From positions 1 through 12,475 of the forward strand of contig JAFZOC010000081.1 of NCBI GenBank assembly GCA_017550765.1: 12,475 bases of DNA. Reading direction: 5' to 3'. The notes below the pieces were generated by a model, which saw nothing but the letters and a program-made list of their open reading frames with translations, ran no database searches and had not been told where the DNA came from. Of the stretch, positions 5,883 to 12,475 are shown one piece after another. Source of the stretch: Oscillospiraceae bacterium (GTDB lineage: Bacteria; Bacillota_A; Clostridia; Oscillospirales; Oscillospiraceae). Positions within the stretch are counted from its first letter, which is position 1; every line of letters begins with the position of its first letter. Position numbers and translations under genes: made by a program.

Positions 5883-5911
5883 ATTATACCAAAAGCCTTC
5901 TCGATTGTAAA
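5883..5911 (-). promoter_or_regulatory. Sigma-70-type promoter for tRNA-Arg
   Basis: On the minus strand TTTACA (5911-5906), a 17-base spacer and TATAAT (5888-5883), also with an extended -10 TG. The predicted start is near 5876, leaving a leader of about 64 bases before the mature tRNA 5' end at 5812. Its boxes are identical to those of the opposing plus-strand promoter. Confidence 0.8.
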
Positions 5912-5947
5912 GAGCCAATTTGTAATTTTTTCCGGGGTGACGAAAAC

Positions 5948-6976
5948 ATGAAAACGATCCCTTTCGGCAGCACCGGTCTGATGGTGTCCAAGCCCGCCAT
6001 GGGCTGTCTGCCCCTTCAGCGCTGCAGCAAAGAAGACGCCATCCGCTTGCTGCGCGCCGCATTTGACGGCGGCATCACGTATTACGACACAGCCAACGCC
6101 TATACCGACAGTGAAGAGAAGATCGGTCTCGCGCTCTCCGATGTGCGCGACAAGATCGTGCTCTCCACCAAGAGCCAGTCCCGTGACAAAGCCGGGGTCC
6201 TGGCCCATATCGAACTCAGCCTGCAGCGGATGAGGACCGATCACATCGACCTCTTCCAGTTCCACCAGGTCCCGGAGGTCCCCGATCCCGATGACCCCAA
6301 CGGGGCTTACGCCGGCGCGCTGGAAGCCAAGGCGCGGGGCTGGATCGACCACATCGGCGTTACCACCCACCGGGTGGATGTGGCCGAGGCCTGCATCGCC
6401 TCCGGTCTTTTCGAGACGCTCCAGTTCCCCTTCAGCTATATCTCCTCCGAACGCGATCTGGCTCTGGCCGGCAAGTGTAAGGAGGCCGGGATGGGCTACA
6501 TCGCCATGAAGGGCCTTGCCGGCGGTATGCTGACGAACGTGCGCGCCTGCCATGCCTTCATGGCGCAGTACGAGAACGTTGTCCCCATCTGGGGGATCCA
6601 GACCATGGAGGAGCTCCGCCAGTGGCTGGACGTCGCGGAAGAAGACCCCGCCATGGACGAAGAGCTGTCCGCTTTCATCCGCAGGGAACGTCAGGAGCTC
6701 TCCGGCTCCTTCTGCCGCAGCTGCGGCTACTGCATGCCCTGCCCTGTGGGGATCGAGATCCGCAACTGCGCGCGCATGGACAGGCTCCTGCGCCGCAGCC
6801 CCTGGCAGCAGTACATGACCCCCGAGTGGCAGGCGAAGATGGCCAAGATCGAAGATTGTCTGGGCTGCCGCCGCTGTGCCAGCCGCTGCCCCTATCAGCT
6901 GGACACGCCGGCTCTGCTCAAGTATATGTTGAAGGATTACAGAGAGTTCTATGAAACACACAAACATCTTCTCTAA
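5948..6976 (+). CDS. Aldo/keto reductase with C-terminal 4Fe-4S ferredoxin-type domain
   Basis: A 342-residue NAD(P)H-dependent oxidoreductase of the aldo/keto reductase superfamily. The barrel begins IPFGSTGLMVS, and the catalytic tetrad is visible as Asp47 and Tyr52 (YYDTANAY), Lys75 (STKSQ) and His106 (FQFHQV). After the barrel come two cysteine clusters: Cys256/259/262/265 in CRSCGYCMPCP, with Cys274 shortly after, and Cys304/307/310/314 in CLGCRRCASRCP. These are expected to hold iron-sulfur clusters, as in the ferredoxin-fused branch common in anaerobic Clostridia. The substrate is unknown; electron exchange with ferredoxin is a reasonable inference. A GGGGTGA precedes the ATG, and the gene is led by a consensus promoter. 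Its 3' end overlaps apbE by 26 bases, so the two are co-translated. Cytoplasmic: no signal peptide. Confidence 0.92.
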   Translation: MKTIPFGSTGLMVSKPAMGCLPLQRCSKEDAIRLLRAAFDGGITYYDTANAYTDSEEKIGLALSDVRDKIVLSTKSQSRDKAGVLAHIELSLQRMRTDHIDLFQFHQVPEVPDPDDPNGAYAGALEAKARGWIDHIGVTTHRVDVAEACIASGLFETLQFPFSYISSERDLALAGKCKEAGMGYIAMKGLAGGMLTNVRACHAFMAQYENVVPIWGIQTMEELRQWLDVAEEDPAMDEELSAFIRRERQELSGSFCRSCGYCMPCPVGIEIRNCARMDRLLRRSPWQQYMTPEWQAKMAKIEDCLGCRRCASRCPYQLDTPALLKYMLKDYREFYETHKHLL

Positions 6977-8015
6977 ACATGCTCTCCGGCTGATCGCGCT
7001 GATCCTGTGTCTGGCGACGGTACTACCCCTCAGCGCCTGCGGTGAGAACCGCATGCAGCAGCGGGAGATCTATTCCATGGACACGATCATGACCCTGACC
7101 GCCTACGGCAAGAACGCCGAGGCCGGTCTCAACGCCGCAGAGAGCGTGATCCTGGCGATGGACGCCATGCTTGACCCGGAGCTGTCCACCAGCACGGTCT
7201 ACGCCATCAACAACGCCAACGGGTCCAGCGTGGTCGTTTCCGCCCAGATCGCCAAGATGATCAACACTGCCCGCACCGTCTACCAGCAGAGCGGCGGCGC
7301 CCTGGATCTGAGCCTGTACCCCCTGATAAAGCGCTGGGGCTTCATCGACCAAAAATACTATAAGCCCACCGAGGCGGAGATCCTGGAGGATCTGTCCCGG
7401 CTCTGCTTCGATGAGATCCAGCTGACCAGCTTCCCCGCCTCCGGCTCCTATCAACTGACCTTGCCGGCCTACGGGCAGATCAGCTTCGGCGCGGCCGCCA
7501 AGGGCTGCGCTGCCGAGAACGCCGTCGACGCCATGCGCCAGGCGGGCGTCGAGAGCGGGATACTTTCTCTGGGCGGCAACGTCCAGACGCTTGGTGTAAA
7601 GCCGGACGGCAGCCTCTGGCGCGTCGCGATCCAGGATCCGGAGGATCCCAGCGGTTATGTCGGCGTCGTGAGCGTCGGGGAGACCGCCGTCGTCACCAGC
7701 GGCCCCTATCAGCGCTTTTTCACGCTGAAAGACACGGTCTACCACCACATCATCAACCCCGCCACCGGGCACCCCAGCGGCAGCGCCCTGCGCTCCGTCA
7801 CCATCCTCTGCGAGGACGGCACCATGGCGGACTGTCTGTCCACGGCCATGTTCGTTCTGGGCGAGACGAAGGCCATCAACTACTGGCGGCAATACGGTGG
7901 CTTTGAGATGATCCTGATCACCACCGACGACAGGATCGTGTGCACCATGGGCCTGCTGGAGGAGTTCACCCTCTCCCCCGAGGCCGGAAAATACACCGTA
8001 CGTTACACGGAGTGA
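6951..8015 (+). CDS. apbE: FAD:protein FMN transferase (ApbE), lipoprotein
   Basis: A 354-residue extracytoplasmic flavin transferase that moves FMN from FAD onto Ser/Thr of target proteins such as RnfG/NqrC subunits or flavinylated reductases. A lipoprotein signal ends in the lipobox LSAC with Cys30. Family motifs follow in order: MDTIMTL (43-49), GGALDLSLYPLIKRWGF, FGAAAKGCAAE, LSLGGNVQ, a TSGPYQR block, YHHIINPATGHPSG from residue 264 and ADCLSTAMFVLG from 293, with Asp294 as the expected metal ligand. Length is normal. The start inside the preceding gene has only a weak AGAGAG site, consistent with coupling to the reductase, and recG starts 3 bases after the stop. No flavinylation target is in view, so its partner is elsewhere in the genome. 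Confidence 0.93.
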   Translation: MKHTNIFSKHALRLIALILCLATVLPLSACGENRMQQREIYSMDTIMTLTAYGKNAEAGLNAAESVILAMDAMLDPELSTSTVYAINNANGSSVVVSAQIAKMINTARTVYQQSGGALDLSLYPLIKRWGFIDQKYYKPTEAEILEDLSRLCFDEIQLTSFPASGSYQLTLPAYGQISFGAAAKGCAAENAVDAMRQAGVESGILSLGGNVQTLGVKPDGSLWRVAIQDPEDPSGYVGVVSVGETAVVTSGPYQRFFTLKDTVYHHIINPATGHPSGSALRSVTILCEDGTMADCLSTAMFVLGETKAINYWRQYGGFEMILITTDDRIVCTMGLLEEFTLSPEAGKYTVRYTE

Positions 8016-8018
8016 GCC

Positions 8019-10073
8019 ATGAACGGGCTGAACGCGGATATCCGCGACTGTAAAGGGATAGGCGAGAAAAAGGCGCTGGCGCTGAATAAGCTCGGCGTCT
8101 TTGATCTCTTTGACCTTCTTTCCCATTTTCCCCGTCGCTATGAGGACCGGAGCGTATCCAAGCCGATCGCCCTGGCGATGGATGGCGAGAGCGTATGTCT
8201 GCACGCCATGGTGGCGGACACGCCGCGTCTGACCCGGATCCGCCGAGGTCTGGATCTGGTCAAGTTCCGCATCGTGGATGAGAGCGGCATGGCCGACGTC
8301 ACCTATTTCAACCAGTCCTACAGGAAGGACAGCATCCACAAGAGCGAGAGCTATATCTTTTTCGGCCGCATGGAGGTCAAGGGCTCTCACCGGAGCCTCG
8401 TCAATCCCGTCTGCGAACGGGAGGGGGCGAAAGACGGCGTCACAGGCTGCATCGTCCCGGTCTATCGGGTCTGTGCCGGCCTGACCCAGCGCGATCTCCT
8501 GCGCGCGATCCGCACGACGCTGGACGAGCAGCTGGACCGCATCCCGGACGTGCTGCCGGAGGATGTGCTCCGGCGGGAGCAGCTCTGCGCTGCGGCCTAT
8601 GCCTATGAGAACATCCACTTTCCCGCGAGCACCGGCGCCCTGGAGATCGCCCGCAGGCGTCTCATATTCGAAGAGCTATTCCTATTGGCCTGCGCGCTGG
8701 GGAAAACGCGCGGGAAGCGCGTGCGCGCCAGCAGCATCCCCCTGCAGCCCGTCGATCTCACGCCCTTCTGGGACTCTCTCCCCTTCGCGCCCACCGGCGC
8801 CCAGCTGCGCGCTGTCGATGGAGCGCTGGCCGACATGGCTTCCGGTCACGTGATGGACCGGCTCGTCCAGGGCGACGTGGGCAGCGGCAAGACCCTGGTG
8901 GCCGCCGCGCTCGTCTGGGCGACCTGGAAGAACGGGCTCTGCAGCGCCTTCATGGCGCCCACGGAGATCCTGGCCCAGCAGCATCTGGCCACACTGAGCG
9001 CCCTCCTGGCGCCTTTCGGCCTCCGCATCGGCTTGCTCACAGGCTCGATGCCCGCCAAGGAGAAGCGGGCCGTCAAGGCCGCGCTCCAGATGGGCGAACT
9101 GGACCTCATCATCGGGACCCACGCCCTCTTCAGCGAGGACGTGGGATACCGGGATCTGGGCCTCGTGGTCACCGACGAACAGCATCGTTTCGGCGTCGCC
9201 CAGCGCAGCGCTCTGATCAACAAGGGGAAACGTCCCCACGTCCTGGTCATGTCCGCAACGCCGATCCCGCGCACCCTGGCGCTGATCCTCTACGGCGATC
9301 TGGACGTGTCGATCATCGACGAGATGCCGCCCGGCCGGCAGAAGGTCGACACCTTCGCCGTGAACGAGAGCTATCGGGCACGCCTCAACGGCTTTATCCG
9401 CAAGCTCGCCGCGGAGGGGCGTCAGATCTTCGTGGTCTGTCCCATGGTGGAGGAGAACGAGGAGTTCCCGGAGCCGCTGAAGTCGGCGGAAGAACATGCC
9501 CAGGTCCTGGCCCGGGAGTTCCCGGAGCTGAAAGTCGGCTGCGTCCATGGGAAGATGCGGTCCAAGGAGAAGGACGCGGTGATGGCGTCTTTCGTCGCCG
9601 GGGAGACGGATATCCTGGTCTCCACCACGGTCGTCGAGGTGGGCGTTGACGTGCCCAACGCCGCTCTAATGGTGATCGAGAACGCGGAGCGCTTTGGCCT
9701 CAGCCAGCTCCACCAGCTCCGCGGCCGCGTTGGCCGGGGCAAGCACAAGAGCTGGTGCATCCTGGTCTCCGATGCGGATGGCGACGAGGTCCGCGCCCGG
9801 CTCGGCATCCTCTGCAAGACCAACGACGGCTTCAAAGTCGCGGAGGAGGATCTGCGTCTGCGGGGCCCCGGCGACTTCTTCGGCACGCGGCAGCACGGGC
9901 TGCCCGAGATGCACATCGCGGATCTAGGCGCGGACACCCAGATCCTGCAGCGCGCCCAGGACGCCGCCCTCGAGCTCCTTGCGGCGGACCCGGATCTCAG
10001 TCGGCCGGAGCATCGTGTCCTCCACGATCGTGTGGAGCAGCTCCTCGCGCGCAGCGCGGACACTTTCCACTGA
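8019..10073 (+). CDS. recG: ATP-dependent DNA helicase RecG
   Basis: A 684-residue branch-migrating helicase that remodels stalled forks, D-loops and Holliday junctions. The N-terminus has the helix-hairpin-type KGIGEKKALALNKLG and the HFPRRYEDRS signature, then the wedge (OB) domain that binds junctions. The motor follows with Walker A GDVGSGKT at 285-292 (Lys291), the DEQH box at 386-389, SATPIPRTL, and late motifs VVEVGVDVPNA and QLRGRVGRG. LRGPGDFFGTRQHG near the end is characteristic of RecG. Length compares with 693 in E. coli, so the gene is complete. GGAGTGA precedes the ATG, and the gap to apbE is 3 bases. It ends the operon at the bidirectional terminator. Apparently a housekeeping gene read from the reductase promoter, unless an internal promoter exists. 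Confidence 0.97.
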   Translation: MNGLNADIRDCKGIGEKKALALNKLGVFDLFDLLSHFPRRYEDRSVSKPIALAMDGESVCLHAMVADTPRLTRIRRGLDLVKFRIVDESGMADVTYFNQSYRKDSIHKSESYIFFGRMEVKGSHRSLVNPVCEREGAKDGVTGCIVPVYRVCAGLTQRDLLRAIRTTLDEQLDRIPDVLPEDVLRREQLCAAAYAYENIHFPASTGALEIARRRLIFEELFLLACALGKTRGKRVRASSIPLQPVDLTPFWDSLPFAPTGAQLRAVDGALADMASGHVMDRLVQGDVGSGKTLVAAALVWATWKNGLCSAFMAPTEILAQQHLATLSALLAPFGLRIGLLTGSMPAKEKRAVKAALQMGELDLIIGTHALFSEDVGYRDLGLVVTDEQHRFGVAQRSALINKGKRPHVLVMSATPIPRTLALILYGDLDVSIIDEMPPGRQKVDTFAVNESYRARLNGFIRKLAAEGRQIFVVCPMVEENEEFPEPLKSAEEHAQVLAREFPELKVGCVHGKMRSKEKDAVMASFVAGETDILVSTTVVEVGVDVPNAALMVIENAERFGLSQLHQLRGRVGRGKHKSWCILVSDADGDEVRARLGILCKTNDGFKVAEEDLRLRGPGDFFGTRQHGLPEMHIADLGADTQILQRAQDAALELLAADPDLSRPEHRVLHDRVEQLLARSADTFH

Positions 10074-10108
10074 ACGCCCGAGTGGACCAAACCGGTCTCG
10101 TATTTGAG

Positions 10109-10150
10109 AAAAAGAGCGCCGCTCCTGTCGCAGGAGCAGCGCTCTTTTTT
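10109..10150. terminator. Bidirectional terminator between recG and the cytidylate kinase-like gene
   Basis: The hairpin arms GAGCG-C-CGCTCCTG and CAGGAGCAGCGCTC enclose a TCG loop (10114-10144). It is preceded by AAAAA (10109-10113) and followed by TTTTTT (10145-10150), so it can end transcription from recG on the plus strand and from the converging minus-strand gene. Confidence 0.9.
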
Positions 10151-10189
10151 CTCGTGCTTGTCATATCGGTCCAAGGCTCAGCCGTGTGT

Positions 10190-10792
10190 TCAGCTCTCCC
10201 GATGCTTCTGGACGCAGCGCACTACGCCGGCGATGGCCATCACCGCGCCGTCTATCCCGGTGCAGGCGCTGTTGATGCACAGATCGAAATTGTCGATCTC
10301 GCCCCAGCTCTGATCGGTATAGTATCGATAATAGCTCGCGCGGTCTTTGTCCACCTGGCGGATCAGCTTGCGGGCCTGCTCATAGCTGAGCTGCTGCCTC
10401 TCCATCATCGTCGCGATGCGGGACTCCAGTGGAGCCGTGATGAAAACGCGCAGCAGGTCGTCCCTCTTGCGCAGCACATAGTCTGCGCAGCGGCCCACGA
10501 AGATCCCGTCGCCCTCCTCTGCGAGCATGCGGATCGCATCGAACTGCGCCGACGCGATCTGTGTGCTGAGCTGGAAGGTCTCGCCCAGGTCGAGCATATG
10601 GGGCGACGCGGAGATGAAGGGTGAGATCCGCTTCTCGTCATAGTGGTCCATGATCGACCGGGCAAACTTGGAATTCTTCGCCGCAGCCTCTACGATCTCC
10701 TTGTCATAGCAGCGATAGCCCAGTTCTTCCGCCAGACCTGTAGCGATCAGATGCCCGTTGCTGCCGTGCTCTCTTCCGATGGTGACGATCAT
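10190..10792 (-). CDS. Cytidylate kinase-like family protein
   Basis: A 200-residue protein of the cytidylate kinase-like family, a P-loop group frequent in Clostridia and without an assigned substrate as far as I know. The start MIVTIGREHGSNGHLIA matches the family pattern ITIGREFGSGG, with Asn-Gly (12-13) where true CMP kinase has Gly-Lys, so the usual Walker A lysine is absent. A YDKEIV segment (29-34) matches the helix after the P-loop, and IFVGRCADYVL (97-107) corresponds to the nucleotide-binding GR motif of CMP kinases. An Arg-rich lid-like region, RQVDKDRASYYRYYT, lies at 145-159. ATG 10792 follows GAGGAGGGG. The gene is monocistronic, converging on recG. Family membership is secure; activity as a CMP kinase is doubtful. 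Confidence 0.85.
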   Translation of the reverse strand: MIVTIGREHGSNGHLIATGLAEELGYRCYDKEIVEAAAKNSKFARSIMDHYDEKRISPFISASPHMLDLGETFQLSTQIASAQFDAIRMLAEEGDGIFVGRCADYVLRKRDDLLRVFITAPLESRIATMMERQQLSYEQARKLIRQVDKDRASYYRYYTDQSWGEIDNFDLCINSACTGIDGAVMAIAGVVRCVQKHRES

Positions 10793-10822
10793 CTTTTCCC
10801 CTCCTCGCGCTCTGTCAACGTC

Positions 10823-10852
10823 ATAGTATCACGATCGCGCTCAGACGCGCAA
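10823..10852 (-). promoter_or_regulatory. Possible promoter of the cytidylate kinase-like gene
   Basis: On the minus strand TTGCGC (10852-10847), an 18-base spacer and TACTAT (10828-10823), about 30 bases before the start codon. The -35 is a poor match. The 80-base gap to ribU upstream contains no clear terminator, so read-through from ribU is an alternative. Confidence 0.4.
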
Positions 10853-10872
10853 GTACGCGAGCCGATCTTGTC

Positions 10873-11616
10873 TCAGGCTTTTTTGCGCCTCTCGTCCCCC
10901 TTGTGCATCAGCGGCGAGATCCGCTTGTAGAGCAGGAAGGTCAGCGCGGAGATGATCACGCCCTTGAGCAGATTGAAGGGCACCACCGCATAGAGGACCA
11001 GGGTATAGACGCTGTCGATGTGGCTGTTCTTGGCCGCGCCCATCCCTACGATCTTCTCCAGTTCCATGTTGAAGAGCTGGGCGAACTTGGGGATCAGATA
11101 CAGCGCGTTGAACGCGCTGCCGAAGACGGTCATGACAAGGGTGCCCACGATCATGCCCACCAGCGCGCTGCGGCGGCTGGGCCGGGCATGGTAGATCATG
11201 CTGGCCGGGAGCACGAAGGAGCAGCCCACGGCGAAGTTCGCGAAGTCGCCGACAAAAGCGGTGGACGTGCCTTTGAGCAGGAGCTTCAGCACGATCTTGA
11301 CGAATTCTGCCGTGACGCCGGCAACAGGGCCCAGATAAAACGTGCAGATCATGATCGGCAGTTCGCTCAGGTCCATTTTATAAAAACTCGGCGCAAAGAA
11401 GAGCGGGATCTCCAGCAGCATCAGGACGCCTGCCATGGCGGAAAAGATCGCGGTATAGCTGACATAGTGGGTATCGGAGAATCTCTTGCGGTCTTTCATC
11501 AGGAGCCGCTCGAAAGCGAAGGCCAGCAGGAAGAGCCCCGCGAACACGCCCAGGCATACCAGCAGGAAGCCGACATCGTCTTTGGCTGCAGCAAACGTCT
11601 TTTTCAGTGTTTCCAT
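10873..11616 (-). CDS. ribU: ECF-type riboflavin transporter S component (RibU)
   Basis: A 247-residue integral membrane protein that binds riboflavin and works with a shared ECF energising module (not in this window). It contains about six hydrophobic segments. The family-type stretch runs YTAIFSAMAG, LSELPIMICTFYLGPVAGV, EFVKIVLKLLLKGTSTA, GDFANFAVGCSFVLPA. The N-terminus has one additional membrane segment (about 15-36) before this core, making it longer than classic RibU (about 190). I chose ATG 11616 because GGAGGG lies 6-7 bases upstream. A start 23 codons earlier would lie inside the riboswitch terminator. The FMN riboswitch directly upstream independently supports riboflavin as substrate. 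Lys/Arg-rich C-terminus. Expected to be switched off when FMN is plentiful. Confidence 0.92.
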   Translation of the reverse strand: METLKKTFAAAKDDVGFLLVCLGVFAGLFLLAFAFERLLMKDRKRFSDTHYVSYTAIFSAMAGVLMLLEIPLFFAPSFYKMDLSELPIMICTFYLGPVAGVTAEFVKIVLKLLLKGTSTAFVGDFANFAVGCSFVLPASMIYHARPSRRSALVGMIVGTLVMTVFGSAFNALYLIPKFAQLFNMELEKIVGMGAAKNSHIDSVYTLVLYAVVPFNLLKGVIISALTFLLYKRISPLMHKGDERRKKA

Positions 11617-11630
11617 GTTGTTCCCTCCAT

Positions 11631-11663
11631 AAAAATGAGCCCGAAGACCATCGGCCTTCGGGC
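11631..11663 (-). terminator. Riboswitch-controlled intrinsic terminator
   Basis: On the minus strand GCCCGAAG (11663-11656) pairs with CTTCGGGC (11646-11639) around a 9-base loop. TCA and a run of five T (11635-11631) follow. It lies between the FMN aptamer and the ribU ribosome binding site, so it is the expression platform that stops transcription when FMN is bound. Confidence 0.85.
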
Positions 11664-11695
11664 AGCACAAGACAGGGACAGGCATACCATATCCT

Positions 11696-11802
11696 GTCTT
11701 CTTCCATCCAGACTATACTGTCGGTCCCGGGATCGCACCGGGTCTGCCATTCGGCTCGCGGACTGTCACCGCCGGTCGGGGATCTCACCCTGCCCTGAAG
11801 AC
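11696..11802 (-). promoter_or_regulatory. FMN riboswitch aptamer (RFN element)
   Basis: The minus strand carries the conserved RFN blocks in order: TCTTCAGGGCAGGGTGA, ATCCCCGACCGGCGGT, AGTCCGCGAGC, a GGTGCGATCCC variable arm, GACCGACAGTATAGTC and TGGATGGAAGAAGA. P1 is GTCTTC (11802-11797) with GAAGAC (11701-11696). FMN binding represses riboflavin import and synthesis genes. The gene it controls here is ribU. The promoter at 11809-11837 starts the leader just upstream. Confidence 0.97.
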
Positions 11803-11808
11803 GTGTTC

Positions 11809-11837
11809 ACTATAGCATAAGGATCATCCTTTGACAA
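11809..11837 (-). promoter_or_regulatory. Promoter of the riboswitch-ribU transcript
   Basis: On the minus strand TTGTCA (11837-11832), a 17-base spacer and TATAGT (11814-11809), with the start expected near 11802, at the first bases of the aptamer. The -35 overlaps the -35 of the opposing promoter by five bases. Confidence 0.8.
11819..11831. repeat. 13-base perfect palindrome in the ribU promoter spacer
   Basis: AAGGAT and ATCCTT flank a single central base. It sits between the -35 and -10 of the ribU promoter and abuts the -35 of the divergent promoter. It could be an operator for a dimeric repressor acting on both, but it is short and may be chance. Confidence 0.45.
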
Positions 11838-11859
11838 GTCCTTTTTCTTGCGCTATGAT
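11831..11859 (+). promoter_or_regulatory. Promoter of the SLOG-family gene
   Basis: TTGACA (11831-11836), a 17-base spacer and TATGAT (11854-11859), a near-perfect sigma-70 promoter. Transcription would start near 11866, about 26 bases before the ATG. Its -35 box is shared, on the other strand, with the ribU promoter. Confidence 0.82.
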
Positions 11860-11891
11860 AGGAACGATCGAACGAACGGAGGGACGAGAAG

Positions 11892-12398
11892 ATGAGCCAG
11901 CGTGATATGACCTGCTGCTTCACCGGGCACCGCCCGCAGAAGCTGCCCTGGGGCTATAACGAGCGAGATCCCCGGGCGATGGACATGCTGGACCGGCTGG
12001 AGCAAGAACTGGACGGCGTCTTCCGCCGTGGCTACCGCCACTTCCTCTGCGGGATGGCGGAAGGCTGCGATCTCGTCTTCGCCGAGCTCGTACTGGCTCT
12101 GCGGGAGGACGTCCCCTCGGTAACGCTGGAAGCGGCCATCCCCTGCCCCGGTCAATCGACGCGTTGGGCCGTATCCTCCCGGGCGCGCTACGACAAGATC
12201 CTCAGCCTCTGCGACAAGATCAGCGTCATCTCCCAGACCTATACGCCGGACTGCATGATGCTCCGCAACCGCTACATGGTCGACCGGTCATCGCTGCTGA
12301 TCGCCTGCTCCAACGGCCGTCCCGGCGGCACCATGAGCACCATCCGCTACGCCTGGGATCAGGGGCTCCATGCGATCACCATCCCGGTCGAGCTTTGA
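11892..12398 (+). CDS. SLOG family protein (DUF1273/YpsA-like)
   Basis: A 168-residue protein with the Rossmann-like SLOG fold of the DUF1273 (YpsA) group, thought to bind a nucleotide-derived ligand. Motifs are CCFTGHRPQKLPWGY at the N-terminus (TGHRP 11-15), FLCGMAEGCD (51-60), in which a YpsA-type protein places its ligand-binding loop, and RNRYMVDRSSLLIAC (125-139) with NGRPGGT (141-147) before the final strand. Length is normal (about 180). GGAGGG precedes the ATG by about 9 bases, with a strong consensus promoter upstream. No partner gene follows before the window edge. In Bacillus subtilis YpsA affects cell division and stress responses; whether this copy does is unknown. The function is not established from sequence. 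Confidence 0.88.
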   Translation: MSQRDMTCCFTGHRPQKLPWGYNERDPRAMDMLDRLEQELDGVFRRGYRHFLCGMAEGCDLVFAELVLALREDVPSVTLEAAIPCPGQSTRWAVSSRARYDKILSLCDKISVISQTYTPDCMMLRNRYMVDRSSLLIACSNGRPGGTMSTIRYAWDQGLHAITIPVEL

Positions 12399-12475
12399 TA
12401 CGATCGACCGATAGAACAGCTTGAGATCTTTCGGCCGGATCTGTGCCATGCTTCGTTATCGGCCTTGACGATACA
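12399..12475. other. Non-coding end of window, nothing identified
   Basis: I see no terminator with a T-run after the SLOG gene and no reading frame with a ribosome binding site. TTGACG near 12465 could be a -35 box of a promoter whose -10 lies beyond the edge. Confidence 0.4.

Noticed and set aside
7023..8618. A 531-codon minus-strand frame opposite apbE and recG, and a 441-codon one at 5729-7054
   Set aside because: Both are antisense to well-supported genes, and the second runs through the tRNA gene. Neither has a ribosome binding site or recognisable domain.
11617..11685. A longer RibU starting 23 codons upstream
   Set aside because: The extra codons cover the riboswitch terminator and the ribosome binding site of the chosen ATG, and they read as unrelated to the family.
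10903..11820. A 305-codon plus-strand frame opposite ribU and the riboswitch
   Set aside because: It is antisense to a membrane protein gene and extends through the FMN aptamer. Its composition is rich in His, Asp, Glu and Gln, as expected of the reverse strand of hydrophobic codons.

Overview
The window is GC-rich, densely coded DNA that looks like an anaerobic, high-GC Bacillota (Clostridia, Oscillospiraceae-like) chromosome carrying the late-gene end of a prophage. The taxon is inferred from protein character only: an aldo/keto reductase with ferredoxin-type cysteine clusters, a lipoprotein ApbE, a RibU transporter under an FMN riboswitch, a SLOG/DUF1273 protein and strong GGAGG ribosome binding sites.

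Left part (1-5439), all on the minus strand: a phage packaging and head module read leftwards as terS, terL, P22-like portal, a Prp-family cysteine protease, then the start of a scaffold protein cut by the window edge. The order matches P22 (small terminase, large terminase, portal, scaffold), with the protease inserted before the scaffold. The protease has the Prp dyad His22/Cys34. The next gene begins with the peptide PLFDIQLFGEG, which resembles the site that Prp enzymes cleave in ribosomal protein L27 and in Staphylococcus phage 80alpha structural proteins. The phage therefore appears to carry its own protease together with the substrate. Two REP-like hairpin repeats sit in the terS/terL and portal/prp gaps, and a composite heptamer and palindrome repeat block fills the prp/scaffold gap.

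Boundary (5440-5947): about 300 bases without a gene hold two minus-strand intrinsic terminators and a short tandem repeat. A complete tRNA-Arg(CCG) follows, with its 3' end facing the phage genes, so it is a candidate integration site. Between the tRNA and the next gene, two near-consensus promoters point at each other.

Right part (5948-12475), chromosomal: a plus-strand operon of an iron-sulfur aldo/keto reductase, apbE and recG ends at a bidirectional terminator. It meets a minus-strand cytidylate kinase-like gene, preceded by a minus-strand ribU with an FMN riboswitch and terminator. The ribU promoter shares its -35 box with an oppositely directed promoter for a SLOG-family protein. Flavin biology recurs (ApbE transfers FMN, RibU imports riboflavin), but these genes are in separate transcription units. 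The large open frames opposite the real genes are shadows caused by high GC content.
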